From the NCBI GenBank assembly GCA_945902755.1, contig CAMDNC010000003.1, positions 1-49,115 of the forward strand: a DNA stretch of 49,115 bases, given 5' to 3'. Every line of letters begins with the position of its first letter. Position 1 is the stretch's first letter. The stretch is from Flavipsychrobacter stenotrophus. GTDB lineage: Bacteria > Bacteroidota > Bacteroidia > Chitinophagales > Chitinophagaceae. A program made the position numbers and the translations under genes. This document shows, piece by piece, positions 31,828 through 41,142 of the stretch. The notes beneath the pieces are model-generated. The model saw only the letters and a program-made list of their open reading frames with translations, did not search any database and was not told where the DNA came from.

Positions 31828-34800
31828 ATGAGGTATAATTTTTTCACAATAGCTATTGCTTTGTTACTGTTGATAGTTTTGCCAGCAAGCGCCCAAAAAT
31901 CGGGGCAGAGAAGTATTGACTCTTTGCTTAAAGTACTTTCGCATAGCAAAGAAGATACCAACAAGGGCAATATATATCATTATTTATCTAACGCATATTT
32001 CGGATCTAATAACGAAAAGGGAGCAACTTTTGCTCAGCAAGGTGCAGATCTTGCGATAAGACTGGGTTGGAAACAAGGTATCACAAAGCTTTGCAACACT
32101 ATGGGAAACTATAGTAGCATTAGACGTGACAATCCAAAAGCTATAGAATATTACCTTAAAAGCCTCAAAGCTGCTGAAGAAACAAATGACAAAAGGAATC
32201 AGATTGTAGCTCTAAAGAACATTGCCAATGTATATTCTTATAAAATTCGTGACTACCAAAAAGCGATAGACTACTACCAACGTTGCCTAAAGACAACTGA
32301 AGAGCTTGGCGACTTAAGAGAAATGGCCGATATATACGCAGAAATGGGCAGTGTATATCATGTACGCCGCGATTATGCCAAAGCTGTAGAACAATATAAA
32401 ATGGCTATGGGTAAAGGTGAATCATCGGGTGACAAAAAAATAGTGGGTGAGAATCTTGCAAATATTAGTGCAGTATACAATAGTCAGGCTAACTATCCCC
32501 AAGCTTTGGAATATGCACTACAATCGCAAAAATTTTATGAAGCTGCTAATGATAAAAAAGGCATTGCAAATGCATTACTGAAGACAGGATTAATATATAA
32601 CAATCAAAAAGACTATCAGAAAGCTTTGGATAATTTCTTAAAATCCCTGAAACTATCAGAAGAAAGCAATAAGAAAGACCTGATAACCGAAAACCTACAA
32701 AATGCTGCTGATGCATGTATAAGTATGGGAGATTACCCTAAAGCTATGCAATACTCATTAAGAGCATTACAAATAGCAGAAAATACTGGTGACAAATCTG
32801 CCATAGGTACAAATCTTGCCTATATCGGCAAATGTTATTATGAAATAGCAGAAAACAAATCTAAAGTACAGGTTCCGGATTCACTCACTGCGCTCAGTGT
32901 AGCTGTCCGACTACAGCGTTCATTCTATTACCTTGACAAAGCGGTAGATATCCTGAAAGAAACTGGCGACTACACACAACTGGAAGAATCTTACGAGGTA
33001 TTGTCTAAAGTACAATACCTACAGGGAGACAAAGAAGGTTCTAGGGAGAGTTTCAAACAACATAATGCATACCTAGAAAGTATGTACAATCAGGACAAGA
33101 GCAATGAGATAGCCCGAAAAGACATGCAATATGTGTTTAATAAAAAACAGGAAACACTAAAGCAAGAAAGCCAACAAAAAGAAGTGGCCATGCAAAAGGA
33201 AATGGAGATGAACGCACTGCGACATGAATATGAAATGAAGCAAGCTGCTGCAACCTCTGAAAAAGAAAGAGAGCAGCTAAGACTAGAAGAAGAACTGAAA
33301 CAAAGGCAAATAACAATGGAGTATGAGCAGAAACAAGCAGGATTAGAAGCTAAAGCAGCCATTGCGAAAGCTGAGCTTGAAAAAACAAATGCTCTGAATG
33401 AAATACAGATGAAACAAGCCAAAAAAGAAAGAGTCTTTTACATGGCTGGTTTACTGATGCTAGGAGTAATGTCAATAGTATGGTTCAACCGATTCACTCT
33501 AATGAAGAAAAACAAACTGCTACTTGAAGAGAAAAATAAACAAATAGCAGCTGAAAAAGAAACTGCAGACTTAATGAGAGAACGAGCGGAAAGCTCGGAA
33601 AAATTCAAACAACTTTTCTTGGCTAATATGAGTCATGAAATACGTACGCCCATGAATGCCGTAAGTGGCATGACTGAAATATTGATGCAAAAATCGCCTA
33701 GGCCTGACCAGCAAAGTTATTTACAAGCAATAAGTAAGTCGGCAGATGTGTTGCTTCATATCATTAACGACATACTTGACCTTTCCAAAATAGAGGCTGG
33801 GAAGATGGAATTGGAAAAAATTGACTTTTCATTGTCCGATACACTAAACCAAGTAAAAGATACGCTCACCCATAAAGCAGATGAAAAAGGACTACAAATC
33901 AATTTAAACATTCATGGCGATGTTACTGATGTCGTTGTTGGAGATCCATTCAGGCTAAATCAGGTACTAATAAATTTGGGAGGTAATGCTATCAAATTTA
34001 CAGAAAGAGGCGGCGTACATCTTGAGCTACATGCGGAAAAAACTGAAGATGATTTTGTCTGGATTAAATTTTCAATCATCGACACTGGCATTGGAATTCC
34101 CAAAGATAAAATTGGTAATCTATTTGGAAATTTCTCACAAGTAAACAGTTCAGACACACGTAAGTACGGAGGTACAGGTCTTGGATTATCTATCTCGAAA
34201 CAATTAGTAGAACTGCATGGTGGAACTATATCGGTGGATAGCACCCTAGGCAGTGGCACTACTTTCTACTTTACTATCAAGTACCCCAAAGGTTCACCAG
34301 AATTATTGGAAAAACGTCTGCAACAAGAGAAAAAAGCTGATGGAAGTGTACTAAATGGTTTAAAAGTGCTAGTAGTGGACGACAATGAATATAACAGAAT
34401 AGTGGTAAATGAAACACTGGAACTAAAAGCTGACCTAGAGATAGACAATGCGGTAAATGGACAGGAAGCGGTAGATGCGGTGCGCAAAAAACAATATGAC
34501 GTGATACTTATGGATGTACAAATGCCGGTAATGAACGGACTAGATGCTACCAAAGCAATACGTTTACTAAACTCCAAGCACAAAGATGTCCCAATTATTG
34601 CCCTCACCGCCAGCACACTAAGGGTAGATATTGATAAATGCCTAGAAAGTGGAATGAACTCCTATGTACCAAAACCGTTTAAGGCTTGGCAACTAATAAA
34701 CACAATGGCAGACGTAACTGGAAGAAAAAAAGGGGTGGAATACAAAGGCTCAGGAAAAAAACCAAAGCAACAAATAATGAATGACAGCAATTATATACCG

Positions 34801-35160
34801 CCTATGGCTCCCATTCCGGTTTCAGACCCGAATTCAGTGACAGATCCTCTGTACCTTCATAAGTTTTGTGAGGGTGATGAAAAAAGAATAAAAAAATACA
34901 TCACTATGTATCTTAAAGGTGTAAATCCTTTCTTGATAAAACTGCAAGAAGCAATAGACGCCAAGGATACAAAAGAAATTGCACTACGTATACACGCTTT
35001 CAAACCAAACTGGCTAATAATGGGAATGAAATCAACTGGTGAACTTGGTACTCAGCTAGAACATCAATGTGCTGAAAATGATGAGAATTTGTACAAAAAC
35101 ATCGAAGAACTCATAGCTCGCACCAAACAATCTGTAACTGAACTTGAAGGAAGGGTTTAA
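31828..35160 (+). CDS. TPR-containing hybrid sensor histidine kinase with receiver and HPt domains
   Basis: A 1110-residue sensor. It has a signal peptide (FFTIAIALLLLIVLPASAQ), then about eight TPR repeats up to residue 400 (NPKAIEYYLKSLKAAEE, YQKAIDYYQRCLKTTEELGD, YPQALEYALQSQKFYEA), a coiled coil (430-530) and one membrane helix (FYMAGLLMLGVMSIVWF, about 537-553). The cytoplasmic part has HisKA (MSHEIRTPMNAVSG, His603), HATPase (LINLGGNAIKFT, IDTGIGIP, GGTGLGLSISKQL), a receiver domain (VLVVDDNEYNR, phospho-acceptor Asp896 in ILMDVQMPVMNG, Lys in VPKPF) and a C-terminal HPt domain (RIHAFKPNWLIMGM, His1056). A full phosphorelay is thus encoded in one chain; no output regulator is adjacent. 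The signal is probably sensed in the periplasm. Confidence 0.95.
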   Translation: MRYNFFTIAIALLLLIVLPASAQKSGQRSIDSLLKVLSHSKEDTNKGNIYHYLSNAYFGSNNEKGATFAQQGADLAIRLGWKQGITKLCNTMGNYSSIRRDNPKAIEYYLKSLKAAEETNDKRNQIVALKNIANVYSYKIRDYQKAIDYYQRCLKTTEELGDLREMADIYAEMGSVYHVRRDYAKAVEQYKMAMGKGESSGDKKIVGENLANISAVYNSQANYPQALEYALQSQKFYEAANDKKGIANALLKTGLIYNNQKDYQKALDNFLKSLKLSEESNKKDLITENLQNAADACISMGDYPKAMQYSLRALQIAENTGDKSAIGTNLAYIGKCYYEIAENKSKVQVPDSLTALSVAVRLQRSFYYLDKAVDILKETGDYTQLEESYEVLSKVQYLQGDKEGSRESFKQHNAYLESMYNQDKSNEIARKDMQYVFNKKQETLKQESQQKEVAMQKEMEMNALRHEYEMKQAAATSEKEREQLRLEEELKQRQITMEYEQKQAGLEAKAAIAKAELEKTNALNEIQMKQAKKERVFYMAGLLMLGVMSIVWFNRFTLMKKNKLLLEEKNKQIAAEKETADLMRERAESSEKFKQLFLANMSHEIRTPMNAVSGMTEILMQKSPRPDQQSYLQAISKSADVLLHIINDILDLSKIEAGKMELEKIDFSLSDTLNQVKDTLTHKADEKGLQINLNIHGDVTDVVVGDPFRLNQVLINLGGNAIKFTERGGVHLELHAEKTEDDFVWIKFSIIDTGIGIPKDKIGNLFGNFSQVNSSDTRKYGGTGLGLSISKQLVELHGGTISVDSTLGSGTTFYFTIKYPKGSPELLEKRLQQEKKADGSVLNGLKVLVVDDNEYNRIVVNETLELKADLEIDNAVNGQEAVDAVRKKQYDVILMDVQMPVMNGLDATKAIRLLNSKHKDVPIIALTASTLRVDIDKCLESGMNSYVPKPFKAWQLINTMADVTGRKKGVEYKGSGKKPKQQIMNDSNYIPPMAPIPVSDPNSVTDPLYLHKFCEGDEKRIKKYITMYLKGVNPFLIKLQEAIDAKDTKEIALRIHAFKPNWLIMGMKSTGELGTQLEHQCAENDENLYKNIEELIARTKQSVTELEGRV

Positions 35161-35279
35161 TACACTGTTTAGAAAGTGGTGATTTTACCAACTTGTAAAT
35201 TATCAAATCATTACACTCTATCATTTTTTTGAAAACATCACTTATTGATCTAATTTCACTGCAAATAAAAAAACAAATA

Positions 35280-35747
35280 ATGGCAACACTACTTGGGCAA
35301 CAAGCACCTGATTTCACACTTCGCGACACAGAAAAAAACAAAGTTACACTCAGCGAACTTAAAGGTAAAAATATATTAATATTATTTTTCCCATTAGCTT
35401 TCACTAGCGTATGCACCAAAGAGCTTTGTATGACTCGTGACAACTTAACTATGTACAACGACCTTGAAACAACGGTATTGGGGATTTCTGTAGATTCTTT
35501 ATTCTCTTTGGGAAGATTCAAGGAAGATCAACAACTGAACTTTTCTTTACTTAGTGATTTCAACAAAACTGCATCTGCCGCATATGGTAGTTTGTATGAG
35601 CACTTCTTTAATGATATGGACGGAGTATCTAAACGCTCTGCTTTCGTTATAGACAAAGAAGGCATAGTACGTTATGAAGAAATACTAGAAAACGCAGGAG
35701 ACATACCAGACTTTAATGCAATAAACACTTGCTTGCAGTCATTATAA
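35280..35747 (+). CDS. Peroxiredoxin, AhpE/BCP-like
   Basis: The thioredoxin-fold domain begins at the internal ATG at 35280 (MATLLGQQAPDFTLRDTEKN), giving 155 residues; the 17 extra track residues look non-coding. LILFFPLAFTSVCTKELCMTRD carries the peroxidatic Cys in the PxxxTxxC motif, with a second Cys five residues later. Then VLGISVDSLFSLGRFKEDQQLNFSLLSDFN and SAFVIDKEGIVRYEEIL follow the peroxiredoxin pattern. The PLAFT sequence resembles AhpE. It reduces hydrogen peroxide or organic peroxides in the cytoplasm. It lies 119 bases after the hybrid kinase gene on the same strand; cotranscription is possible but not shown. Confidence 0.92.
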   Translation: MATLLGQQAPDFTLRDTEKNKVTLSELKGKNILILFFPLAFTSVCTKELCMTRDNLTMYNDLETTVLGISVDSLFSLGRFKEDQQLNFSLLSDFNKTASAAYGSLYEHFFNDMDGVSKRSAFVIDKEGIVRYEEILENAGDIPDFNAINTCLQSL

Positions 35748-35788
35748 TGAAATTACAAATCGACCATAACGCCTAATTTCAGTTTCAA

Positions 35789-36796
35789 ATGAAAAGAATC
35801 TACGCATCACTAACTGCCCTACTCATTTCAGGAGTTGCTTTCGCCCAAACTTTTGACAACAATGGTATGGAAACATGGCGCACAGGCTCAACTGGCGCTT
35901 CACCTATAATTGCTATTCAGGCACCTACACAATGGTACGGTCTTGACTCTATGGTTGTAGCATTAGGTCAGTCATTTGGTGCTATAATAGGGGCAGGTTC
36001 TGATTGGCACTCACAGTTGTTTCAAGAAAATACTCTGAAGAATTCTGGTAGTTCTTCAGCTAAAATAATGACACTTAAACAAGATACTCTTGGTTACTTT
36101 TCTGGTTTACTGTCGAATGCGGCAGTTAATGTAGATGTCGCGGCATTAGCTCTAGGAGGCGACCCAATGAGTGCTGTGAGTTTTGAGGGTGGCACACCAG
36201 TTTCATTACGTGTTACTAGTGTTAGTGCTTGGGTGGCCTATTTTGCTGGCAAAGACGAAGTAACAGGTATGATGGGCGGACCAGATGAAGGTTTGCTTAC
36301 AGTACAGGCTATTGCTCTCATAGGTGGTGTAGATTCGGTTATTGGGACAGGTTCCGTTACGATACCTCCATCTGCAACATTTACACAAGTTACTGCCAAT
36401 CTTACTTACACTACTACTGGATTTGACATCAATAAGGTGCGCGTACTATTCGCAAGTAGCGGCGGTTCAGGAAGCCAACTTGACAGTAGCACATTATATG
36501 TAGATGATGTAACTATGGTAGGCGTACCTCAATCTGTAGATAACATTAACGGAACCAATGATTTGGTGAAAGTGTTCCCTACACCCGCTAAAAACACCAT
36601 TTACTTCAGCGGTCGTGTCAAAGAAACGTTGCACTGTGTGATATCATCCGTAAGTGGTCAAGCAGTAGCCAACATAGAAGTTGATGGCGACACAAGCACA
36701 GATGTGAATATGCTACCCGCTGGTTTATACTTATACACTGTAACCAATAATGACGGGTCAGCAGTACAACGAGGAAAAATGTGTATTGTCCACTAA
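35789..36796 (+). CDS. T9SS-exported protein, paralogue of the 2174 gene product
   Basis: A 335-residue protein with a signal peptide (MKRIYASLTALLISGVAFAQ). The mature protein opens TFDNNGMETWRTGSTGASP, paralleling IPNPGFETWTSGS in the product at 2174, and both end the first domain with a YVDDVTMVG/YADDLAFIG strand. This points to a shared carbohydrate-binding-like or PCMD-like domain of about 230 residues. The last 75 residues (LVKVFPTPAKNTIYFSG, ISSVSGQAVANIE, LPAGLYLYTVTNNDGSAVQRGK) are a type A T9SS sorting domain with PTP in place of PNP. It follows the peroxiredoxin by 41 bases and has its own terminator. Confidence 0.85.
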   Translation: MKRIYASLTALLISGVAFAQTFDNNGMETWRTGSTGASPIIAIQAPTQWYGLDSMVVALGQSFGAIIGAGSDWHSQLFQENTLKNSGSSSAKIMTLKQDTLGYFSGLLSNAAVNVDVAALALGGDPMSAVSFEGGTPVSLRVTSVSAWVAYFAGKDEVTGMMGGPDEGLLTVQAIALIGGVDSVIGTGSVTIPPSATFTQVTANLTYTTTGFDINKVRVLFASSGGSGSQLDSSTLYVDDVTMVGVPQSVDNINGTNDLVKVFPTPAKNTIYFSGRVKETLHCVISSVSGQAVANIEVDGDTSTDVNMLPAGLYLYTVTNNDGSAVQRGKMCIVH

Positions 36797-36856
36797 TTGC
36801 TTTGCAATTAAATTTATTTTTAATCTTTATTTCAGTTTAACAATAGCTTGTACTTA

Positions 36857-36903
36857 CCCGCATGTATTCCTTTTATAAAGAGATAATATATGCGGGGTTT
36901 TTT
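36857..36903 (+). terminator. Rho-independent terminator of the 35789 gene
   Basis: CCCGCATGTAT pairs with ATATATGCGGG (11 bp, one G-U) around an 18-base loop, followed by G and six T residues, 60 bases after the stop. The T-tract runs into the promoter region of the next gene. Confidence 0.85.
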
Positions 36904-36915
36904 CAGGATAAATAT

Positions 36916-36923
36916 TATTTTTG
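36916..36923 (+). promoter_or_regulatory. Putative -7 element of the DPM1-like glycosyltransferase gene
   Basis: TATTTTTG matches TAnnTTTG, ending 9 bases before the ATG at 36933. This leaves an almost absent 5' leader and supports 36933 over the TTG start at 36921 used in the track. The -33 region falls on the T-tract of the preceding terminator. Confidence 0.45.
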
Positions 36924-36932
36924 CCCCCTGAT

Positions 36933-37685
36933 ATGCTTAATGGTAAAAAAATAGTGATCGTATTGCCTGCTTATAATGCAGCTCTGACCTTGGAACGTAC
37001 GTACAAAGAAATACCATTCGACATAGTCGACGATGTGGTTTTAGTAGACGACAATAGCCGCGATGATACAGTAGGCGAAGGTCGCAGACTAGGTATTAAA
37101 CATATTATAAAGCATGAAACTAACAAAGGCTATGGTGGCAACCAAAAAAGTTGTTATAGAAAAGCCTTGGAACTGGGTGCAGATATAGTAATAATGCTCC
37201 ACCCAGACTACCAATATACACCAAAGCTAATACACGCAATGTCTTCTATTATAGCAATGGACGTGTACCCGGTAGTATTAGCTTCACGCATACTTGGCAA
37301 AGGTGCATTGAGAGGTGGAATGCCCATGTACAAGTACATCTTTAATCGTTTCCTCACTTTGTTTGAGAATGTATTATTGGGGCAGAAACTGAGTGAATAC
37401 CACACGGGTTACAGGGCTTTTAGTGCAGATGTAATCCGGTCTATCAATTTCACACATAATAGCGATGACTTCGTTTTTGACAACGAGATGATATCGCAAA
37501 TCTTTATAAATGGTTATGAAATAGCTGAGGTTACTTGCCCTACAAAATATTTCGAAGAGGCATCAAGCATCAATTTTACCAGAAGTATGAAATACGGAAG
37601 AGGTGTGTTACGTGTTTCTATCACACATCGACTGCACAAATGGGGATTGATAAAAAGCAAATTATACCTCCCACCTACAGCGTAA
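36933..37685 (+). CDS. Glycosyltransferase family 2 (dolichol-phosphate mannose synthase-like)
   Basis: From the ATG at 36933 (MLNGKKIVIVLPAYNAALTLERTYKEI) the product is 250 residues. The GT-A core has VLPAYNA, VVLVDDNSRDDT (donor-binding acidic residues), HETNKGYGGNQKSCYRKAL, DIVIMLHPDYQYTP as the DxD-equivalent region, SRILGKGALRGGMP, and HTGYRAFSADVI with FDNEMISQI near the acceptor site. It lacks the C-terminal membrane helices of larger relatives, so it is a soluble cytoplasmic enzyme, possibly transferring mannose, glucose or another sugar to polyprenyl phosphate. A GtrA-like partner is not adjacent. Confidence 0.9.
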   Translation: MLNGKKIVIVLPAYNAALTLERTYKEIPFDIVDDVVLVDDNSRDDTVGEGRRLGIKHIIKHETNKGYGGNQKSCYRKALELGADIVIMLHPDYQYTPKLIHAMSSIIAMDVYPVVLASRILGKGALRGGMPMYKYIFNRFLTLFENVLLGQKLSEYHTGYRAFSADVIRSINFTHNSDDFVFDNEMISQIFINGYEIAEVTCPTKYFEEASSINFTRSMKYGRGVLRVSITHRLHKWGLIKSKLYLPPTA

Positions 37686-37688
37686 TAT

Positions 37689-37733
37689 TTCACAACTCAG
37701 AAGGTCAGTTTTACGAACCTTTTGAGTTGTGAA
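37689..37733. terminator. 17-bp inverted repeat between convergent genes
   Basis: TTCACAACTCAGAAGGT pairs with ACCTTTTGAGTTGTGAA (one G-U) around an 11-base loop, starting 4 bases after the stop of the GT2 gene and 13 bases from the stop of the SPOR gene. It is flanked by A-rich (plus) and T-rich sequence without a canonical U-tract. It probably acts as a bidirectional transcript end. Confidence 0.6.
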
Positions 37734-37745
37734 AAAAACTACCAC

Positions 37746-38258
37746 TTAGTACGTACTAATTGTTACAACATCTGGTACTATCATGCTTGGACTATACATT
37801 GAGTTGGCCTCTCTCAACATTCCTTCCGCATCTGTTCTGCTACGGTAATCTCCTACTTTCACTCTAAAATTAGGAGATATGTAAGATAAATAGGTATGGA
37901 CACCAGGGAACCGCCTCATAAACTCGGCCTTTACTTGCACCGCCTTGTCACGGCTAGAACCATTATATATCTGAACCCTAAAACCAGGTCCATTGTATAT
38001 CATCTTCAAATCATGATGTATGAGACCCGATGCTCCAACCGAAATATTATTGATAGTAGGTTTTGGTGGTGGCTCTATTATTTTTGCTACAGGATCAGGG
38101 TGCGACAACCTCACGTAGCTGTGATTTTTTCGTAGCAAAACAGCTAATCTTGCGTCGCTATGTATAACGACGTCACCTTTATCTCCTACCTGACTATAAA
38201 TAGCAGAAGTAGGGAACATTGATACTACAATAAATCCAATGAAGTATAATCTATTCAT
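37746..38258 (-). CDS. SPOR domain-containing exported protein
   Basis: From the internal ATG at 38258 (MNRLYFIGFIVVSMFPTSAIYSQ) the product is 170 residues with a signal peptide. A linker region includes PPPKPTINN. The C-terminal 75 residues form a SPOR domain (GPGFRVQIYNGSSRDKAVQVKAEFMRRFP, TYLSYISPNFRVKVGDYRSRTDAEGMLREA), the fold that binds denuded glycan strands in septal peptidoglycan. It probably associates with the cell wall at division sites in the periplasm. It is convergent with the GT2 gene; the upstream deoC is in the same direction, about 96 bases away. Confidence 0.87.
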   Translation of the reverse strand: MNRLYFIGFIVVSMFPTSAIYSQVGDKGDVVIHSDARLAVLLRKNHSYVRLSHPDPVAKIIEPPPKPTINNISVGASGLIHHDLKMIYNGPGFRVQIYNGSSRDKAVQVKAEFMRRFPGVHTYLSYISPNFRVKVGDYRSRTDAEGMLREANSMYSPSMIVPDVVTISTY

Positions 38259-38354
38259 TCTACACCTGCTATGCAATTTGTTGCTGTCTATATCAATTGT
38301 TCTATTAATTATTATCCCAACTACTATGCGAAAAAGACACTAGCAAACAGACAA

Positions 38355-39047
38355 TTACTTTTCAATTAAAGGGTTATCTGATTCATATTCACTAAATTCC
38401 CTCATTATTTGCATACTATTTGATGTACCTATTCTGGTAGCTCCAGCATCTATAAGCTCCTTTGCAAAAGCAAAAGTACGTATGCCTCCAGAAGCCTTTA
38501 TACCAATAGTGTCTGGCAAATGATGTCTCATGATTTGTACAGCTTGTAGTGAAGCTCCAGCCTCTGAAAAACCAGTTGAAGTTTTCATAAACTGAATATC
38601 GTATTGCCTGTACAACTCACAACATGCAACTAGTTCAGTATTAGTGAGCAACCCACTTTCTACTATCAATTTCATCACTTTATTTGCATCTTTTGCTGGC
38701 TGCAAACAAATTTCAATTTCATTTTCTAAATGTTGCCAATCGCCACTTTTAAGCGCACATAGATCTATGACCATGTCTAGCTCGTCAGCACCCATAAAAA
38801 TAGCATCCCTTATTTCCTTTAGTTTCACATGGGTGGCATTATAACCCATAGGAAAACTTATTACCGTAGCCACTTTTACATTGGTATTACCTAATAATCG
38901 TTTTGCACCAGCTACATATTTAGGGGGCACACAAACTGCCATAAACCCAGAAGAAGATGCCTCTACACAGAGTTTATCAATATCTGATGCTGTTGTAGAT
39001 TGTTTGAGAGCTGTGTGATCTATGTAAGACGCTAGATTTATGGACAT
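38355..39047 (-). CDS. deoC: Deoxyribose-phosphate aldolase
   Basis: A 230-residue class I aldolase that cleaves 2-deoxyribose 5-phosphate to glyceraldehyde 3-phosphate and acetaldehyde in deoxynucleoside catabolism. Visible family features are IDHTALKQ at the start, FMAVCVPPKYV, VISFPMGY, GADELDMVID, VMKLIVESGLL, the Schiff-base Lys155 in FMKTSTGFS, and Lys184 in IGIKASGGIRT, ending in RIGTSNS. Length and residues are complete, so it should be active. No other deo genes are adjacent. The next gene in this direction is the SPOR gene. Confidence 0.95.
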   Translation of the reverse strand: MSINLASYIDHTALKQSTTASDIDKLCVEASSSGFMAVCVPPKYVAGAKRLLGNTNVKVATVISFPMGYNATHVKLKEIRDAIFMGADELDMVIDLCALKSGDWQHLENEIEICLQPAKDANKVMKLIVESGLLTNTELVACCELYRQYDIQFMKTSTGFSEAGASLQAVQIMRHHLPDTIGIKASGGIRTFAFAKELIDAGATRIGTSNSMQIMREFSEYESDNPLIEK

Positions 39048-39199
39048 AAAGTGTATTTACTGAATCGAAAAGTAAATGTATACTATTAGCTAAAACTTAA
39101 AAAAACTTATTGCTGCCATTCCTAATGATTTAATTAAGAATAGCAACAATAAAAACAACTAACACATACCGATAAAATATTTAACTCGGAAGCTATTTG

Positions 39200-40483
39200 C
39201 TAACCTTCCATTACACCATTCTTTATGATTTCTTTTGCAAACTCACTTGTTTTAAGCAGAGTAGCATCTTTCATAAGGTTGTAAAAGTCTATTGTTACAC
39301 GTTTGCTGAGTATAGTAGCCGCCAGTGCATCTTCAATTAGTTTTGCAGCTTCATTCCAACCCATGTACTCTAGCATCATTACACCACTTAACAATAAAGA
39401 AGATGGGTTCATCGTATCTGTGTTGGCAAATCGTGGAGCAGTGCCATGTGTAGCCTCAAATACAGCGTGACCTGTAACATAATTTATGTTGGCACCAGGT
39501 GAAATTCCTATACCACCTACAGCTGCTGCAGCAGCATCTGATATATAATCACCGTTAAGATTCAGTGTTGCCACCACTGAATAGTCTTGTGGAGCTAATA
39601 ATATCTGTTGTAAAAAGTTGTCGGCAATTACGTCTTTGATGATGAGCTTACCCTGTGCCGTTTCGCTTTTCATTTTTGCATTTGCAGCTTCCTCACCTTG
39701 TGTTTTCCTTGCATTTTCCCACTGCCCCCAAGTGTATACCTTATCGCCAAACTCACGCTCTGCCAATTCGTAACCCCATATCTTAAAGCCCCCTTCGGTG
39801 AACTTCATTATGTTCCCTTTGTGTACAATAGTTACTGATGGCAATTTATTGTCTAGCGCATACTGTATTGCTGCTCTTATAAGTCGCTCAGAGCCATCTT
39901 TTGATACCGGTTTAATTCCAAACGCAGAAGATTCTGGAAATCTGATTTTCTTGCCAGCACCCAGTTCGTTTGTAAGAAAAGATAACAATTTAGCAGCCTC
40001 AGGGCTACCAGCACTGAATTCTATACCCGCATATATATCTTCCGTATTTTCTCTAAAGATAGTCATGTTGACATTTTCGGGATGTACCACTGGTGATGGC
40101 ACACCTTTGTACCACTTAATGGGACGCAAACACACAAAAAGATCTAATTCCTGACGCAATGCAACGTTAAGAGAACGTATACCACCGCCTATTGGAGTAG
40201 TAAGTGGGCCTTTTATAGAAATAAGGTATTCACGGGCTTTATCCAATGTTTCTATTGGCAGCCACTCCCCAGTTTTATTGAAAGCCTTTTCGCCTGCAAG
40301 TATTTCTAGCCATTCTATTTTGCGATTACCGCCATATGCATGAGCTATAGCCGCGTCTATTACTAGCTTGCTTGCCCCCCATACATCGGGTCCGATACCA
40401 TCACCTTCTATAAACGGAATAATAGGATTATCAGGTATATTCAGGCGCCCATCAGCCCCCATTGTTATCTTCTGCGTTGTCAT
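39200..40483 (-). CDS. icd: Isocitrate dehydrogenase (NADP-type)
   Basis: The track ORF starts at 40537, but the conserved start is [31 protein letters not shown] from the ATG at 40483, giving 427 residues. It converts isocitrate to 2-oxoglutarate and CO2. Motifs are [29 protein letters not shown] (substrate-binding Ser and Arg residues; the Ser corresponds to the phosphorylated serine of the E. coli enzyme), [40 protein letters not shown] and the cofactor loop [24 protein letters not shown]. It is a decarboxylating dehydrogenase of the E. coli Icd type. It is monocistronic. Confidence 0.95.
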   Translation of the reverse strand: MTTQKITMGADGRLNIPDNPIIPFIEGDGIGPDVWGASKLVIDAAIAHAYGGNRKIEWLEILAGEKAFNKTGEWLPIETLDKAREYLISIKGPLTTPIGGGIRSLNVALRQELDLFVCLRPIKWYKGVPSPVVHPENVNMTIFRENTEDIYAGIEFSAGSPEAAKLLSFLTNELGAGKKIRFPESSAFGIKPVSKDGSERLIRAAIQYALDNKLPSVTIVHKGNIMKFTEGGFKIWGYELAEREFGDKVYTWGQWENARKTQGEEAANAKMKSETAQGKLIIKDVIADNFLQQILLAPQDYSVVATLNLNGDYISDAAAAAVGGIGISPGANINYVTGHAVFEATHGTAPRFANTDTMNPSSLLLSGVMMLEYMGWNEAAKLIEDALAATILSKRVTIDFYNLMKDATLLKTSEFAKEIIKNGVMEG

Positions 40484-40602
40484 TTGTGTTAGTTTTTTGA
40501 GATGTGCGAAGTTAACACTACATAGGAGTGAACCCAAACAAAAAGGCGAGAATAATCTCGCCCTAAATCAAAAAATTACTGAACGTTATATCTAAGCACG
40601 GT

Positions 40603-41016
40603 CTAGCAGTATGTTTCGAATGCCTGGATCAAATTTGCAGCTATCATTTGTGCAGATCTACCTTCAATGTTATGGCGTTCTATCATATGTACTACTTTTC
40701 CGTCTTTCAACAAAGCTATAGCAGGTGATGATGGAGGATATGGCAGCAAATAACTGCGCGCTTGTTTCACAGCATCTATGTCGAAACCAGCAAAACTTGT
40801 AGCCAGTCTGTCTGGTACTTTCGATGCGTTTTTCACAGCCATTATAACTCCAGGGCGTGCTGTACCGGCAGAGCAACCACATACACTGTTAATCATCAAT
40901 AACGTAGTACCTTCTTGTTTCAAAGTACTATCTACTTCTACTGGCGAGAGTAATTCTTTAAATCCCTGAGAGGTAAGCTCAGCCTTCATTGGGGATACTA
41001 TTTGTTCTGGATACAT
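40603..41016 (-). CDS. Bacilliredoxin (BrxA/BrxB, YphP family)
   Basis: A 137-residue thioredoxin-like protein beginning MYPEQIVSPMKAELTSQGFKEL, with the characteristic CGC motif (INSVCGCSAGTARPGV, Cys46 and Cys48). Later come LATSFAGFDIDAVKQARSYLLPYPPSSPAIALLKDGKVVHMIERHNIEGRSAQMIAANL and a C-terminal Cys (FETYC). In Firmicutes the family removes bacillithiol from proteins. Bacteroidota carry the family widely, and some use bacillithiol, so a related de-thiolation or thiol-redox role is likely. A good promoter lies upstream. It is the first of two minus-strand genes but icd has its own start region. Confidence 0.92.
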   Translation of the reverse strand: MYPEQIVSPMKAELTSQGFKELLSPVEVDSTLKQEGTTLLMINSVCGCSAGTARPGVIMAVKNASKVPDRLATSFAGFDIDAVKQARSYLLPYPPSSPAIALLKDGKVVHMIERHNIEGRSAQMIAANLIQAFETYC

Positions 41017-41037
41017 TATTTTATGTGTTTATTACGG

Positions 41038-41070
41038 CAAAGTTAGGAAAACTAGGTTCCCGCTGCCCAA
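41038..41070 (-). promoter_or_regulatory. Bacteroidota-type promoter of the bacilliredoxin gene
   Basis: On the minus strand TTG (41068-41070), a 22-base spacer and TAACTTTG (41038-41045) fit TTG-N17-23-TAnnTTTG. The -7 element ends 21 bases before the ATG at 41016. Confidence 0.65.
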
Positions 41071-41142
41071 TCTGCCAATAAGTAAATATTATACCCAATG
41101 GTGTGAGATGAAAAACAGCAGATAAGATCCAATACGCTGCAA

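Noticed and set aside
33090-33422. 110-residue Ser/Cys-rich minus-strand ORF
   Set aside because: It is the antisense shadow of the Lys/Glu-rich coiled coil of the hybrid kinase, which explains its composition.
35111-35521. 136-residue minus-strand ORF
   Set aside because: It lies antisense to the hybrid kinase end and the peroxiredoxin; both sense frames show strong family motifs.
28932-40483. Possible TCA-cycle gene cluster (aconitase and isocitrate dehydrogenase)
   Set aside because: The genes are over 8 kb apart on opposite strands with unrelated genes between, so there is no operon.
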